A DNA stretch of 64,000 bases from Dipteris shenzhenensis (GCA_047967505.1 CM106539.1), one strand, 5' to 3'; counted from the first letter of the stretch, positions 1 to 10,399 are shown. The notes: generated by a model from the sequence alone, not told the origin. A program made the numbers and translations.

Positions 1-136
1 GGAGCTCTCTATCATACATTGAATAGTTCTTTTTCGCATCGTTAAGCTTTTTGCTATAGTATGCCACGAGTCTATACTCTTGCTGTAAAACTATCCCTAT
101 GGTGACATTGCTAGCGTTTGTGATTACCAGAATGAA

Positions 137-994
137 TCATCCCAAGAGGCGATCTTCATAATTGGTGGTCGGGGCCAACCGTTGCAAGTCGTGGAAGGCC
201 TGCAAAGCTTTGCCTATGACTTGAACTTTTTGCCTGTGTGTCTTTACCCCCTTGAGTAAATCTCTAAGAGGGGCTGCGTATGTTGAGAAACCCTCCATGT
301 GCGAGCTATATGCTTGACACAAACCCACAAAGGATCGAATCTCCTGGGCCGTCGTGGGGACAACCCAACTTGTGATAGCTTGAATCTTCTCAGGGTCCAA
401 TCGAATCCTTTGAGCACTAATGATGTAGCCCAAATACTGAATTTCCAGCAATCCGAATTCACTTTTCTTTGCAGTGAGATATAGCTGGTTATCACGTAAT
501 AACTGTAGGACACATCGCACATTCTTAATATGCTGCTCAGCTGTCCCAGAAAAGATAAGCATATCATCGAGAAAGATGAACAAGCACTTCGCAATATACT
601 CTGCGAATACCCAAGACATCATCTTGTTGAATGTTAGTGGTGCATTCTTCAAACCAAAGGGCATGACGACGAACTCGTAATGAGCTCGCTCAATTCGGAA
701 AGCTGTCTTTGGGATGTCAGCTTCAAAAATCCGGACTTGATGGTAGCCACTCTTAAGGTCAATCTTTGAAAAAAATCTTGCACCATTGAGTCTTTCCAAG
801 ATGTACTTGATGCGGGGCATAGGAAACTTGTTGCTTATCGTAAGCTTGTTGAGTGCTTTGTAGTTGACACATAGTCGTGTGGACTTATCCTTCTTTGCCA
901 CAAATAGAATGGGTGCAGCAAAAGGCAAAGAAGAAGGTCTAATAAACCCTGCGCGTAGTAATTGAGACAATTGCTGCTCTAACTCCCCCTCCAT
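137..994 (-). pseudogene. pol: Ty3/gypsy reverse transcriptase domain
   Basis: An open frame of 285 codons encodes the palm and fingers of a Ty3/gypsy reverse transcriptase, which copies the element RNA into DNA in the cytoplasmic particle. Visible motifs are CVNYKALNKLT, FSKIDLKSGYHQVRI, FRIERAHYEFVVMPFGLKNAP and the catalytic FLDDMLIFS (a YxDD box with Phe in place of Tyr). The sequence continues into the connection region (YLGYIIS, SFVGLCQAYS), after which the frame breaks near 137. Upstream the frame is lost towards the protease. It belongs with the gag, protease and LTR on the same strand; RNase H would begin near the window edge. Confidence 0.92.
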
Positions 995-1126
995 AGACTT
1001 TGAAAGTCGATAAGGGACCTTACTTGGAGGTGTCGAGTCCGAAAATAGATCGATGCGATGGTCTTCCGGTCAATTGGGAGGCAGCTGGGGTGGCAAATCG
1101 TCCCGGAGCATGATGTCTTTGAACTC

Positions 1127-1956
1127 TTAAAGTAGATCCACCATTGCTTGCCCCATCGAAGGAGCGGCTTGAACTGCAGTAATTTGGCACTGGACATAGA
1201 CAAGTGCATACATGGCACCCTTGCGGGCGGCGTGACCTACTTGAATATGAGAGATTAATGGAATCCCTGATATGCTCCGATCACCACGTATCACGACGGA
1301 CTCAAGTAAACCTTCCACAATCGTGAAGGTGTCATGCCGCCAATCAGGCGTCGAAACATGCTCACGGAACCACTGTATCCCGAGGATCGTGTCGCACCCC
1401 ATCAAAGGAGTCAATATAAAATCCACGTAAACATGGCCTTCTGAACTGAAAAAGTGAACTGGATGACCTTATGCGTGATGTGTGTGCGCAAGCCGAGTGT
1501 GAACCCATCCACTGCAAGCTCGTGAGGCACCAAGGTGCACCCCACTATCTTGATAAGATGAGGGGAGATGGCATCTTCTGAACTCCCCATATCGAACAGG
1601 ACAATAAACTGATGCCCGTTAGCTGTGCCGTATGCTCGAATGAGCGCCTTTTTTTAATCTGAGAAGTCGCCCTCCTTCTTACCTTGAAAGACCACCATGG
1701 GAACGGCGTTCAAAGCAAGGAAAACGGCATTCGTAGCTGAGGATGAAGGCGGGGCTGGAAGAGCCAATACATTGGCGACGGACGAAGTAGGTGCTTTCGC
1801 AAACTTTTTAGCAAGCCACTTCAGACAATCCTTCTTGCCATGCCCAACGATGTGGTGGCAATGAAAGCAGCGATGTTCTTGGTGGTACCGCTTCTGCTCG
1901 TCGGACTGTAGATAGCCTCCCGTAATACCCACTTTAGCCTTCTCATCCGGAGTCAT
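1127..1956 (-). pseudogene. Ty3/gypsy zinc knuckle and aspartic protease region
   Basis: The minus strand at 1956-1654 encodes CFHCHHIVGHGKKDC, a CX2CX4HX4C nucleocapsid zinc knuckle that binds element RNA. Downstream, near 1600, the translation reads VLFDMGSSEDAIS, the retropepsin active site with Met replacing the usual Ser or Thr after the catalytic Asp. The protease then runs on through VGCTLVPHELAVDGF and, after a frame break, MGCDTILGIQWF, the conserved (I)LGxxWL-type end of gypsy proteases. At least two frame changes separate these pieces, so no functional polyprotein is encoded. Confidence 0.85.
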
Positions 1957-2382
1957 CTTTGGCTTGGACTCCTTCTTTTGACCGGAAGCCTGGCCGTCTT
2001 TCCTTTGGAACTAGTTGTCCTCCTTCTAATCCTTACCCGCTGTGTTGTTTGACTGCTGCGGGGCTTTGGAATCTTTCTGGACCTGCTTGGGCTTTCCCCC
2101 GTTCAGCATCATCTCCTGATTCTATGCGACAATTAGCGCTCGCTCGTAATCTGACGGGTTGACATTCCGAATGGTAAAACACATGTTCGTGTCTAATCCT
2201 CGAATGAATTGCTTCATTTTGGCACTCTCCGTCACACCCAACTGCTGTGCCAACGTGATGACCTTGTTTCTGTATGTCAACACAGGCAAACCATTCTAGG
2301 AGAGACGAGCGAACTCATCCTCCAGGTCAAGTATATATTGGGGTGGGAGAAAACGGGATTTGAGATCGGCCACAAACGTTAC

Positions 2383-3110
2383 CTAAACGAAATTCGTCTT
2401 AAACGTTTTTGAATCAGTATGCTTACTAGCCCAATGCTGCCACCAAGTCACCACCTCACCTATAAGATGAGGGGCTGCAAGGTGGACTTTATCTTGCTCA
2501 TCTTGAGTTCGCGCTAACGGAAAATGAGCTACAAACTGATGAATAAATTGTAAAATTGCTAAATGGTCACACTTACCATCATACTTAACAAAATTTGGAG
2601 TGGACCGAGTGAGTGGTGTTACCTTTGTCGATGGCGAAGCTGTGGCGGAGACGGTCACTGCGCTCAAACTTGCCTGCATAGCGGCTAACATCTGTTTGTG
2701 TTGGAGAAGCATCGCCTCTCGGTCTAGCTTTTGTTGCCTCTCTGCCTGGGCGAGCTCTGCGCGTCGCAGTGCCTCCTCATTTTTGCGTTCCTCAGCATCA
2801 ACAAGAGCAGTTTTTCAAAATTTGTGGTTCCTCTTTCTTCTAGCGGCTTTTCTGCTTCTTTTTCCTCCAGACATTGTTTTGTCTGGTCCAGTTGTCTTCT
2901 GCTTTCTTCCAACTGGGATATATGTTCTTCGAGTTGCTCCAGCAGGACCCGATTCTGCTCTAGAAGGTTCGCCATCACTTCTTGAGCATTTGGCGGAAGC
3001 GTATCTTGTTGGTAGTCTTTCTCCTCTTCAAAGTCTTCGAGGTTGAAATCTTTTCCTGACCCTTCCATGACGCTTGATTGTGTGCCCTTTCCGGATCTCA
3101 ACACAACCAT
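2383..3110 (-). pseudogene. gag: Ty3/gypsy gag (capsid) remains
   Basis: Two overlapping minus-strand frames make up the gag. The first (3110-2724, 128 codons) starts 35 bases downstream of the primer binding site and is a charged coiled-coil-like segment rich in Glu, Gln and Leu (VLLEQLEEHISQLEESRRQ). The second (2712-2383) has the capsid signature, with FVKYDGK at its start and GEVVTWWQHW near its end, as in plant gypsy gag. A frameshift near 2720 separates them. The product would form the virus-like particle; here it is broken. Confidence 0.8.
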
Positions 3111-3144
3111 ACACTCGCGGTAGTCAAGCTGGATACAGACCGAA

Positions 3145-3156
3145 GCTCTGATACCA
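3145..3156 (-). promoter_or_regulatory. Primer binding site for initiator Met tRNA (gypsy element)
   Basis: The minus strand reads TGGTATCAGAGC, the usual plant retrotransposon primer site complementary to the 3' end of initiator methionine tRNA. It lies one base inside the LTR end at 3158, which defines both the LTR border and the element's strand. Confidence 0.85.
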
Positions 3157-3157
3157 A

Positions 3158-4259
3158 TGTAACATGCAACGGTAATCTGATCATGTAATTCACAGCAAGA
3201 CCTTCTTTAAACATTTAGCAAGGAATGAGCGTTGTTTACCATAGAGAGAGAAAGGAGATGAGGGTAGAGAAAGAGTCGAGTCGACAACCGATTGGGTCCC
3301 TCTACACACTGAGGGCCCCCTCCCCCAATCAGGGGAGAATTTGCTTTATACTTGGAGAACTGAGAAATACAAAGAACACTCTTCGAGAAAACACGGAACG
3401 CGCTTCTGAAGAGCTCACTGTGCACACGTATAGAAGACCCAAAGACCTGAGGCAACGCCGACCAGTACTAAGACCTTGATGCTGTCCACACTAACGATGT
3501 AGGACGCTTCTGCAAGGCAAGGGAGAGGCTTGTGCTGTCTACCGGAAATGCAGGGTTACTGCGTGAGTGAGAGAGTGATAGCTGAGAGTAATAGATACTG
3601 AACGAGAGTTGAGATATGACTGAGAAACTAGAGCTAAGAAGTAGGCTGTGTAGCCTGTAAAGAAAACTGAGAAAAGTTGAGGAGACAGTGTCCAAACCTC
3701 TCTCCGTTTGCTGGTCCAAACCTCCGACTGTTGTGCTGCATGGACACCTTCAGATCAGGCTGAACTGATGGCCAAGGGACTGAGTATAGAGTAGGGCCAG
3801 AACTGAGGATCTCAAAGGCTGCACAAGGAGGCTAGAGTGGAGCTTGTAGGAGAGCACTGAATGAGGAAAGAGGGCAGCCAAGGGGCCCTTTTATGGGGCT
3901 GGACTGAGCCAACCCAGTCTGTAAACAGCCGACTGAGTCGGTCTGTTTTACAGACTGGTTGGCCTACAACCAGCCTATAAAAAGCCCTCCCTGGCTCATT
4001 AGCCAGGGGAGTTTTTGGGCAGCCTTTGCAAGCTGCCTTCCCTGCTTACCTGTCCAGCCTTTGGGGACCCTAAAGGGACTCCTAACCTAGGCTAAGACCT
4101 AAACTATAAGATGGAAACACTTAACCTACTGTTCTCCAGTGGGTACTAGTGAACAAGAACTGACTTACTGACTTGACCTAAGGCTGAGAGACTGACCTAC
4201 GTAGCTTGTGCCTGACTGTCCCTAGACAAGGGCTCACAAAGGGGTCATAGCATACGACA
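3158..4259 (-). repeat. 5' LTR of the gypsy element
   Basis: On the minus strand this 1.1 kb block begins TGTCGTATGC and ends TGTTACA, the TG...CA form expected of an LTR, and it is followed at once by a spacer base and the primer binding site. It has no coding content. It holds short polypyrimidine and GA-rich stretches and direct repeats. The 4259 border is inferred from the TGT/ACA end only, since the second LTR is not in the window. Confidence 0.6.
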
Positions 4260-4566
4260 AAATCTCCTATCTGGGAACTATAATGCACTTGTCGATGTAG
4301 CCAGTGTGTCACCTTGCACCCAAGTGCAGGGGTGCGCCTTGTAGGCCTAGTTATAGTCAGTTAGTACTATTGGTACGGTTAGTTTATGCACCATCTAGGT
4401 CAATTAGAACACTTAGTCCAGTTAGGGCAGTTAGCCCTAGGGTTTTGTTATGTTGGCTCTCCCTTGAGCCTCCACACTTCAGTTTTGCAGCAATCTATTA
4501 CAGCATCTCGTTTTTCTCCTTTTTGCTTCCATTTTTGAGCTTCCATTGCTTCCTACACCCAACAAG
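4260..4566. repeat. Short non-coding stretch between two retroelements, LTR-like in style
   Basis: About 300 bases separate the gypsy LTR from the copia integrase remains. The plus strand has a run of related AGTTAG/AGTCCAGTTAG motifs (about 4350-4435), then CTCCCTTGAGCCTCCACACTTC, which resembles the R/U5 part of plant LTRs. I cannot pair it with a second copy, so solo LTR is only a guess. Confidence 0.25.
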
Positions 4567-5130
4567 TCAAACCTGTCTCGGTGATGGTCTTGTGCTTCCG
4601 TTCAGCAACTCCATTCTTCTTAGATGTGCAAACTGTAGTAAGTTGCCGCTTAATCCCGTGCTTCTTGCAAAATCCATTGAACTCGGTACAAGTGAACTCC
4701 CCCGGGCCCCTCTATATGTGTGAAAGGCTCTGACTGCCTCCCCGGACTCCTTGTCTACTTGGGCCTTCCATTCTTTGAATTTCTCATAAACCTGAGACTT
4801 CTTGGCCAGGCAGTATACCCATGTCATCCGACTGAAATCATCCACAAATAAAAGAGAATAGCGTGAACCTGCAAATGAATTTGTTGACATCAGACCGCAA
4901 ATGTCAGAGTGAACCAACTCGAGGGGCTCCTATGGGAACTTGTCCCTGTGTTGCTTGCCTCCAAGCAAGCCCTGCAAACATGGTCATTGCCTCCAATTGG
5001 TGGAAGTCCATCCACCATTTTGGACTTTTGCATCTCGGCCAATATGCGTACCTTCCACGGACTTGAACCACTCTTTCTTGTTGGACATGTGCTTCGAGGC
5101 TCCACTATCCACGTACCAGCCCTCCTTGCC
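4567..5130 (-). pseudogene. Copia protease end and integrase start
   Basis: Near 5100 the minus strand encodes YVDSGASKHM, the copia protease active site (DSGA). Translation then passes through KEWFKSVEG directly to MQKSKMVDGLPPI, skipping most of the protease and the GAG-pre-integrase segment with its LWHxxxGH motif. It then enters integrase: LVHSDICGLM, SRYSLLFVDDFSRMTWVY (catalytic Asp residues in HSD and VDD) and KSQVYEKFKEWKAQV. The frame decays after about 4640. The missing part is found inverted at 5446-5755. Confidence 0.8.
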
Positions 5131-5249
5131 TTTGCTAACTACATAGGTTGGAGCAGCACTCAATAATTATGAAGAGAGCGGCGGTAGTGACATTGACTGA
5201 TTTAGTCTTTGGCTCTTCCTTGGCTTTGGACTCCTCCTTCTGCTTGAGG

Positions 5250-5444
5250 TCTGCCTTCTTGCGGCATTCCTCAGTTGAGTGACCAAGCTTCTCGCAGTAG
5301 AAGCATTTCATCTTCTTCTTCTTCTCTACATCCTCGGTCTTGTTGTTCTTGGAATCTTTGGACTTGCCGTTGCCTGGCTTGTCCCTTGCCATGAGTGCTT
5401 TCTCGTCCAATTGATTCGATGGTTTCTCCCGAGCCTCGCTCTGA
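5250..5444 (-). pseudogene. Copia gag nucleocapsid zinc knuckle
   Basis: The minus strand encodes SEAREKPSNQLDEKALMA, a basic Lys-rich stretch, then CFYCEKLGHSTEEC, a CX2CX4HX4C knuckle, and a second Lys/Glu-rich tail. This is the C-terminal part of a copia gag. Its upstream side ends abruptly at about 5445, where the coding sense changes to the plus strand. Confidence 0.8.
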
Positions 5445-5445
5445 C

Positions 5446-5755
5446 TCCAAGGTCAATGTGGGGGATAACCATGCATGCCCTGTGAAGGGTGTTGGTAGTA
5501 TCCCATTCATCATGACTCTAGGAAACATGATTTTCAATGTACTCTATGTACTGCCTTTGTGCAAGAATCTTTTGTCTGTCAAGCAGATGGACAAACACAA
5601 CATGTCGTCCTATACGACGACGGCAAAGTCAAGGCAACTGGAAAGATGGTGACTCATGGTGTCGAGGAGCATGGGCTATATAGGCTCAACGCTTTGTTGG
5701 TGCACCGAGACCATGGCAGATCCAAATTATGGCATGAGTGGTTTGGTCACGTCAA
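5446..5755 (+). pseudogene. Inverted copia protease/pre-integrase segment
   Basis: Plus-strand translation gives KVNVGDNHACPVKGVGSIPF, then NVLYVLPLCKNLLSVKQMDK, then LYDDGKVKATGKMV and SKLWHEWFGHV. These are the second half of a copia protease and the GAG-pre-integrase domain with its LWHExFGH box. They lie on the strand opposite to the rest of the element and inside the gag region, while the place where they belong (near 5050) lacks exactly this part. It looks like an internal segment moved and inverted, or a chimera of two copies. Confidence 0.75.
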
Positions 5756-5769
5756 GCCAGATGGTCATG

Positions 5770-6218
5770 AACATCGTCTCCCTCACTCATATCCAGATTG
5801 TATAACTAATGCTAGAGATTGAGGATCCAAGACGTGTTATCTGTTTCGTACAGATCCTTTAGGATGGCTCACGTCTCTCTAGACGTCTCCACCATTTGAA
5901 TGTGGGGAATTACTACATCTACCGTTGTCCCTATCAACATGGCTAGGGCTTGGGCATCTTTCTCTTCCCATGCTGCGAGATCGTCTGCATCTACTGGAAT
6001 CAAAATTCTTTCCTTCTTGTCCTGAACATCCTCTCGCCTCTCTTCAATACCTGTCACAAGCTTCCAGAGTTTCCAGGCGACGAGATGGCTCTGGATCTTC
6101 ACTTTCCATAGGGATAGTTAGTCCCATCCAGCTTCCTAGACTCGCCAAAGTTAGGGATGGGAGTGTCGATTGGAGTCGCCTTCTTGCTGAGGAACTCCCT
6201 TCTAGATCTGGAAACCTT
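5770..6218 (-). pseudogene. gag: Copia gag N-terminal region
   Basis: Directly after the primer site, the minus strand encodes a decayed gag: the start region (GSWMGLTIPM), SHLVAWKLWKLVTGIE, AWEEKDAQALAMLIGTTV, ETWASLKDLYE and, after a break, LDMSEGDDVHDHL. The W..L...Y and SEGDxVxDHL elements are typical of the UBN2-type copia gag. Several frame changes and stops show it is dead. The coding sense ends at about 5760, at the edge of the inverted block. Confidence 0.7.
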
Positions 6219-6230
6219 GCTCTGATACCA
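6219..6230 (-). promoter_or_regulatory. Primer binding site (copia element)
   Basis: The minus strand carries TGGTATCAGAGC, the initiator Met tRNA primer site, immediately next to the LTR end at 6231 (minus-strand LTR end CCAACA). Confidence 0.8.
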
Positions 6231-6350
6231 TGTTGGAAATAGGAGGATAGAATCTCTCACACCTCACTCTCTGATCTCAGCTCATACAACACTCAGAAAC
6301 CTCTTCATAGATGATCACACATATACTATGAAACCTTGCTGGAACAGCAC

Positions 6351-6399
<49 letters not shown>

Positions 6400-6591
6400 C
6401 CTAGACCATATTCTTCCACAGAGTGTGGGATAAACAAGCTCAGCCTCTCCTTCCTTAATATCCACATTGTCATTTCAGCGGAAATCCCAGAGTCCACCAT
6501 TTGAATTAAAGTGAGCTTCCTTGGGAAAAAGTTGACTTTCTTGCTTGCCCATCATGCAAGAAGCGCAAAAATCTAGTAATTCTGGACAACA
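6231..6591 (-). repeat. 5' LTR of the copia element, containing a (GA)n tract
   Basis: The block begins TGTTGTCCAG and ends TTTCCAACA on the minus strand, giving matching TGTTG/CAACA ends and a length of about 360 bp, usual for copia LTRs. It abuts the primer site. A (GA)n microsatellite fills 6352-6396. The distal border at 6591 is inferred from the end motif because no second LTR is present. Confidence 0.5.
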
Positions 6592-7258
6592 GGTACGCCT
6601 TCTACCACTCCACTTATATAGAGACCTTTGTCCAAAATACCATGTGCAACGACTTTGCTATTCTTGTCTAACATGTGTACACCCTAATAATCACACTCTG
6701 AATTCATCCCACTTATGGTCAGGCCCTTTCGGTTAAACAAACCTCCAGTAAGCTGCCCTCTGGCCCCCTAGAATGGGCCTGACGGTGAAGCAAAGACTCG
6801 AACAATGTAGTGTGCTAATCAGAACCATTCAGGCACAATTCACAGCTGCATTGTAAGCAAACATGAAAAGTCCTATCCATACCTCCTCGAATCTGCCTGC
6901 ATACAAAAGGCTGAGAATTCCTGCTTGGATGGGATACTGGATTCTGATCATTTTTTAATACTAGACCATGATCTTCTTGATTGATGACCCAAATTCCAAC
7001 GATGCATTTACAATTTCATTTGTGAATAAATAATTCAAGAAGTGGTCATTCGAATTCTTGCACATATATAAAGAGGCTTTAAACATAGCATGCATGTATT
7101 TAGGCATTCACGGTAACTCGATGCCAAACATTCATTGTCCCTTTCGCAACCTATATCCACAGCCATGCATCAAATCTTGCCATGATTTATTGCTCAAAAT
7201 TTTATTTGGACCAAAAACGGAAATCTAAACCTCAACAGCAAATAAACTTTGTACTTAC
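6592..7258. other. No gene seen
   Basis: AT-rich unique-looking sequence without sustained coding potential, between the copia LTR and the possible exon at 7259. I see no repeat or RNA gene here. Confidence 0.5.
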
Positions 7259-7314
7259 GAAAGATCGATATCATCAGCCTGTAAAGATTCTTCATTCAGC
7301 TCAGCTTGAAGAGC
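7259..7314 (-). CDS. Possible internal exon of an unidentified plant gene
   Basis: On the minus strand a 56-base open segment lies between a good acceptor (ATCACAG) and a consensus donor (GTAAGTAC). Only one of its three frames is open, giving ALQAELNEESLQADDIDLS, a soluble-protein-like sequence. It lies about 290 bases downstream of the open frame at 7604-7819 on the same strand, so both may belong to one gene. I do not recognise the protein and could not join the two exons in frame through the intervening sequence. Confidence 0.35.
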
Positions 7315-7603
7315 CTGTGATGACGATACAAACTCCTGTTAATCACCTTGCTCTAGATTTTCTGTGATGTTTCCTCGCAAATTCCTTTTCATCTTCTCAT
7401 TATTTACTTTGCTCCTGAACATGATCGAATCAGGCTAAACAAAAGAGTGACTCTCAACTACAGGGTATGACGTGTCAACTTCTACTATGATGAACGACAA
7501 AGTATGAAGTTTCCACTTTCTGCATGTAATGCACTATTGCATCGCGTTCAAACATTGCAATCCAGTATCTGGGCCTGCGATAAAGCAGCACAGAAATATA
7601 AAA

Positions 7604-7819
7604 TCAAGACAAGCTCACCATCAACAAGGCAACACAGGATCCCTGAAATTTCCTGACGCTGATAAGAGGAGAGACAAAGCCAGGTGTAAAAAGAGAACCG
7701 CCGGGGGCGCCAGCAGTGGAGGATGTTGCTGTTGCAGGTGCTGTAGCTGCTTGGCCAGAAGATTGAGGCAAAGGCAAATCGTTTTCCGCTGATGCTGAGG
7801 GAATTGCTTCGTCCATCAT
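7604..7819 (-). CDS. Possible first exon of an unidentified plant gene
   Basis: The minus-strand frame starts MMDEAIPSASAENDLPLPQS, is Ala/Ser/Pro-rich in the middle, and reaches GSLFTPGFVSPLISVRKFQG before LLM followed by a donor-like GTGAGC near 7616. The composition (GC-rich, Ala/Pro/Gly-rich N-terminus) differs from the surrounding AT-rich repeats and is typical of a plant N-terminal exon. No domain is recognisable. It could be a live host gene with further exons at 7259 and below, or a captured fragment. Confidence 0.4.
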   Translation of the reverse strand: MMDEAIPSASAENDLPLPQSSGQAATAPATATSSTAGAPGGSLFTPGFVSPLISVRKFQGSCVALLMVSLS

Positions 7820-8450
7820 TAACAGGTACTACAGAGTACTATCGTTCTGGCAGCACAAGAATAAGGAATGAGCAGATTTTGAACTTAATGCCAATGATCT
7901 ATTCTCCAAACCACTAAGGATACACAAATCAAATCAATTCCAACAAAAAGACATACTGCATACTTCATATTGGCTATAAATTTCATAACTTACAACATGC
8001 CATTTTTTTGGCATGCCAAAGGCAAAGCCATAGAGCTTGTTTTGTGCAATGGCCTTAAATGAATGCTATGATAGAAGGATAACCTCGGAGCGGATTTAAG
8101 GGTTGTCATAATCTAAGTAGGGAAAATTTCACCCTGTTTTATTTTTACATACTTACATTAGGTGCCAAAAAAACAATGCAATCTACGATTCAAGTGGAAT
8201 TGGCACCATAGAGTTCAGTGAATTAACCCAAACTAACCTAACCTTGAGTAACTAACGTAACCTAATGGGGTGATAACCTAATGTAATGACCCATGCCCTC
8301 GTCACTCTAATTGTGCACATTTGTGCTATATATTGAGGGGGAGGAAATAATGGCATTATAAAAACAAGAGAGCACATGTTGTGCTCAATAGCACTGCCCT
8401 ATTGATAGAGGAGGAGGATACTCATGAGTTGATTTGAGAGGGCTAGCCAG
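7820..8450. other. No gene seen
   Basis: AT-rich sequence upstream of the possible exon. It contains a small CTAACC/AACCTAA repeat cluster at about 8224-8285 (ccaaactaacctaacc and related), not long enough to call telomeric. No coding potential. Confidence 0.5.
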
Positions 8451-8456
8451 GGGGGG

Positions 8457-8492
<36 letters not shown>

Positions 8493-8506
8493 ACGCATGA
8501 ACAAAA

Positions 8507-8549
<43 letters not shown>
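8451..8549 (+). repeat. Compound microsatellite (GA)n-(GT)n-(GA)n
   Basis: A G-run at 8451-8459 leads into (GA)n to about 8490, then (TG)n at 8507-8530 and (GA)n at 8531-8549. Open frames across it (Glu/Arg or Leu/Ser repeats) are artefacts of the repeat. Confidence 0.95.
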
Positions 8550-8663
8550 TCCAAAATTAGAATTAAAAGGCATGGGCAAGGGAAGACCTAGCAAAATGAT
8601 TAGAGGGACACTTTTTAAAAAAAACTGTTAGGAAAGCACTGCCTGCAGGGCAGTGCTAACAAA

Positions 8664-8773
8664 TGTCAATATGTTATAAGCAAAATATGTTGCAGGAAAG
8701 GTTTCTATTCTCTTGGATGCGGGAAAGGTTTTGTTTGTATTGGTTTTGGTGTTGCGAGGTTTTTAAGTGTTTA
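8664..8773 (+). repeat. Direct repeat copy A
   Basis: About 110 bases starting AAGCAAAATATGTTGCAGGA and ending with GGTTTTTAAGTGTTTATGG are repeated in the same orientation at 18519-18625, by eye at about 85% identity. The two copies bracket the Helentron relic and the unassigned sequence to its right. Confidence 0.7.
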
Positions 8774-9082
8774 TGGAAGTTTGGTAGGGATGGGAAAAGG
8801 TTGGCGTACTAGGTTGATTGGGAAGGGTACTTTATTTTGTGGTCTTTCTATATGAAGAAGTTTGTTATGTATTTTTATTGGAATTTAGTGTGGCATTATG
8901 TGTATATATAAATTATAGAGTGATCTCCAATACGCATATGTTGTTCCACAATTATTTTTAATGCTAGGTATCTTAGTCCAAATGTGATCTAATTGTGTTC
9001 CGTATGTTGTTGTAATATGTTTGAACCGAATTGCATGATTGAACTTTTGCATAATTTGTTCTAATGTTTCTAATTCTTTTGT

Positions 9083-9532
9083 TTATTGTAGTATTTTAAT
9101 GCTAAAGTCTCCTATTAGTATAACATTTATCATTGTTGAACTGGGTGCTAGTAGATCTTGTAATATTTCAAATAATTTTTTATAGTTTTTGGATAGTGGT
9201 CTATATATATTTAAAATTACATAAGTTTTATTGTTGGCTCTTATGTGAGTTGTAATTTCAATACCATGGTGTAAGGGTTTTCCTATCTTCTCAATGGTAT
9301 TGGTATTTTGTATTGAGGTACAGGTGGAACGATTGTTGATACATTGAAAGTTGTTTGGGACATGTGGGTCACAATGTTCAGTTCTTGTCTCTTGAAAGCA
9401 AATAATGTCTAAGTTTATAAGTGTCTTTGTGGCTTGTATGTCCTCTTTATGTTTTTGTAATGATCTAGTGTTTAAAGTTTGTTTGAGTATACTATTGCCA
9501 TTGTTCTCTTGTTTTATTTTGTTTAGGTCCAT
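9083..9532 (-). pseudogene. Helentron EEP (AP-like) endonuclease domain
   Basis: The 149-codon minus-strand frame contains LNTRSLQKHKEDI near its start, LDIICFQETRT (the catalytic Glu block of EEP nucleases), THIRANNKTYVILNIYRP and VILIGDFSIKI (equivalent of the GDFN block). These match the N-terminal two thirds of an EEP fold. The C-terminal SDH block is absent, so the domain is truncated. It follows the helicase end with a one-step frame change at about 9535. LINE endonucleases are similar, but the adjoining helicase motif argues for a Helentron. Confidence 0.7.
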
Positions 9533-9540
9533 TTCTTGGT

Positions 9541-9957
9541 GAATATGAGACCGTGTGTGTGAATTCCTGCCGGTGAGAAAGCTAGTTTGTCCATGGTAAG
9601 GCCTTGTGCTCTGTGAATTGTTCTAACTATAGTTGGTTGAATTGGAAACTGTTGTTCAGTGAGGATACTTGTTTTAGAAGGGTCAATTTATACTTCTCTT
9701 GTGATTCGAAATGATATTGGGATCCATTTGTGATTCATGGTTGTCATGTACGCATATACAGTGTTGTGTCTTGTTTCATTTCCTTCGTTCGGTATTTGTC
9801 TTTGTGGTTTTTTCATGTTCACTATGCTGTCATATTTGGGAAAGCTACTCTCATCTTGTAAGTTACAATCATCATTAACGTTTGTGTGGTCATGATTATT
9901 TACGTAATGAGTATCATGTTGTTCTATTGGTTGTTGGTTATAATGTTTCATGTACAA
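9541..9957 (-). pseudogene. Helentron helicase C-terminal end
   Basis: Minus-strand translation gives MNHKWIPISFRITREV, a stop, then EQQFPIQPTIVRTIHRAQGL followed by TMDKLAFSPAGIHTHGLIF. TIHRAQGLTxD matches motif VI (IHKSQGxTxD) of Pif1/RecD-like helicases, which unwind DNA during rolling-circle transposition. The upstream helicase motifs (Walker A and B) are not visible, so a large internal part is deleted. A single in-frame stop (near 9687) lies just before motif VI. Confidence 0.7.
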
Positions 9958-10399
9958 AGCTCCATTTTTTTAAGTAGTTTGGAATTATGAACTTGTTGCT
10001 AACTTCCATGTATTGATAGCTCATGGTTTTCATTGCCTTTAAAGGGATAGTATGGTAACAATTGTTCACAATAGTTATTCTCTTGGTCTTTGAGCATGTC
10101 GAACTTTGTAAATCTTATGATTCTTAGTCTTTATCTTTTTTAAAGTTTTGACATTATTGTAGTTATGCTCTATTGCAAATGTAGCGAGGCAAATGTCATC
10201 CATGTGTTGTCTCTTCTTGTATTTGTCTATGATAGTTTCACATGTTATGTCTATTGATTCAGCATGAAGATGTTGTAGTTGTTCCTTTCTTTTAAGAATA
10301 AGTGCTCTATTATCTTGTTTATTTGTTGAAGGCTGCTTGCTATTATATTGTCCATTTTTGTGACGTGTATGAAGTGCAGTATGTGGCAACTGAATATGC

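Larger units (their letters stand above)
1..4259 (-). mobile_element. Ty3/gypsy LTR retrotransposon, partial (3' part outside window)
   Basis: Read on the minus strand, the order is LTR (3158-4259), primer binding site (3145-3156), gag (about 3110-2383), zinc knuckle and aspartic protease (1956-1450) and reverse transcriptase (994-137), running off the left edge where RNase H and integrase should follow. The order PR-RT directly after gag fits Ty3/gypsy rather than copia, in which integrase precedes RT. The frame is broken several times (gag to zinc knuckle, PR to RT), so this copy is dead. The second LTR and the target-site duplication lie outside the window, so the outer limit at 4259 rests only on the LTR ends. 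Confidence 0.85.
4567..6591 (-). mobile_element. Ty1/copia LTR retrotransposon, truncated and rearranged
   Basis: On the minus strand the pieces run LTR (6591-6231), primer binding site (6230-6219), gag N-terminus (about 6220-5770), an inverted foreign-order block (5446-5755, plus strand), gag zinc knuckle (5444-5250), protease active site (near 5100) and integrase (4917-4567). The gene order gag-PR-INT fits copia. Reverse transcriptase, RNase H and the 3' LTR are missing, so the element was truncated after the start of integrase. Frames are broken throughout. Confidence 0.8.

Noticed and set aside
8224-8285. Interstitial telomere repeats
   Set aside because: The CTAACC-like words are few and irregular, unlike the plant TTTAGGG array.
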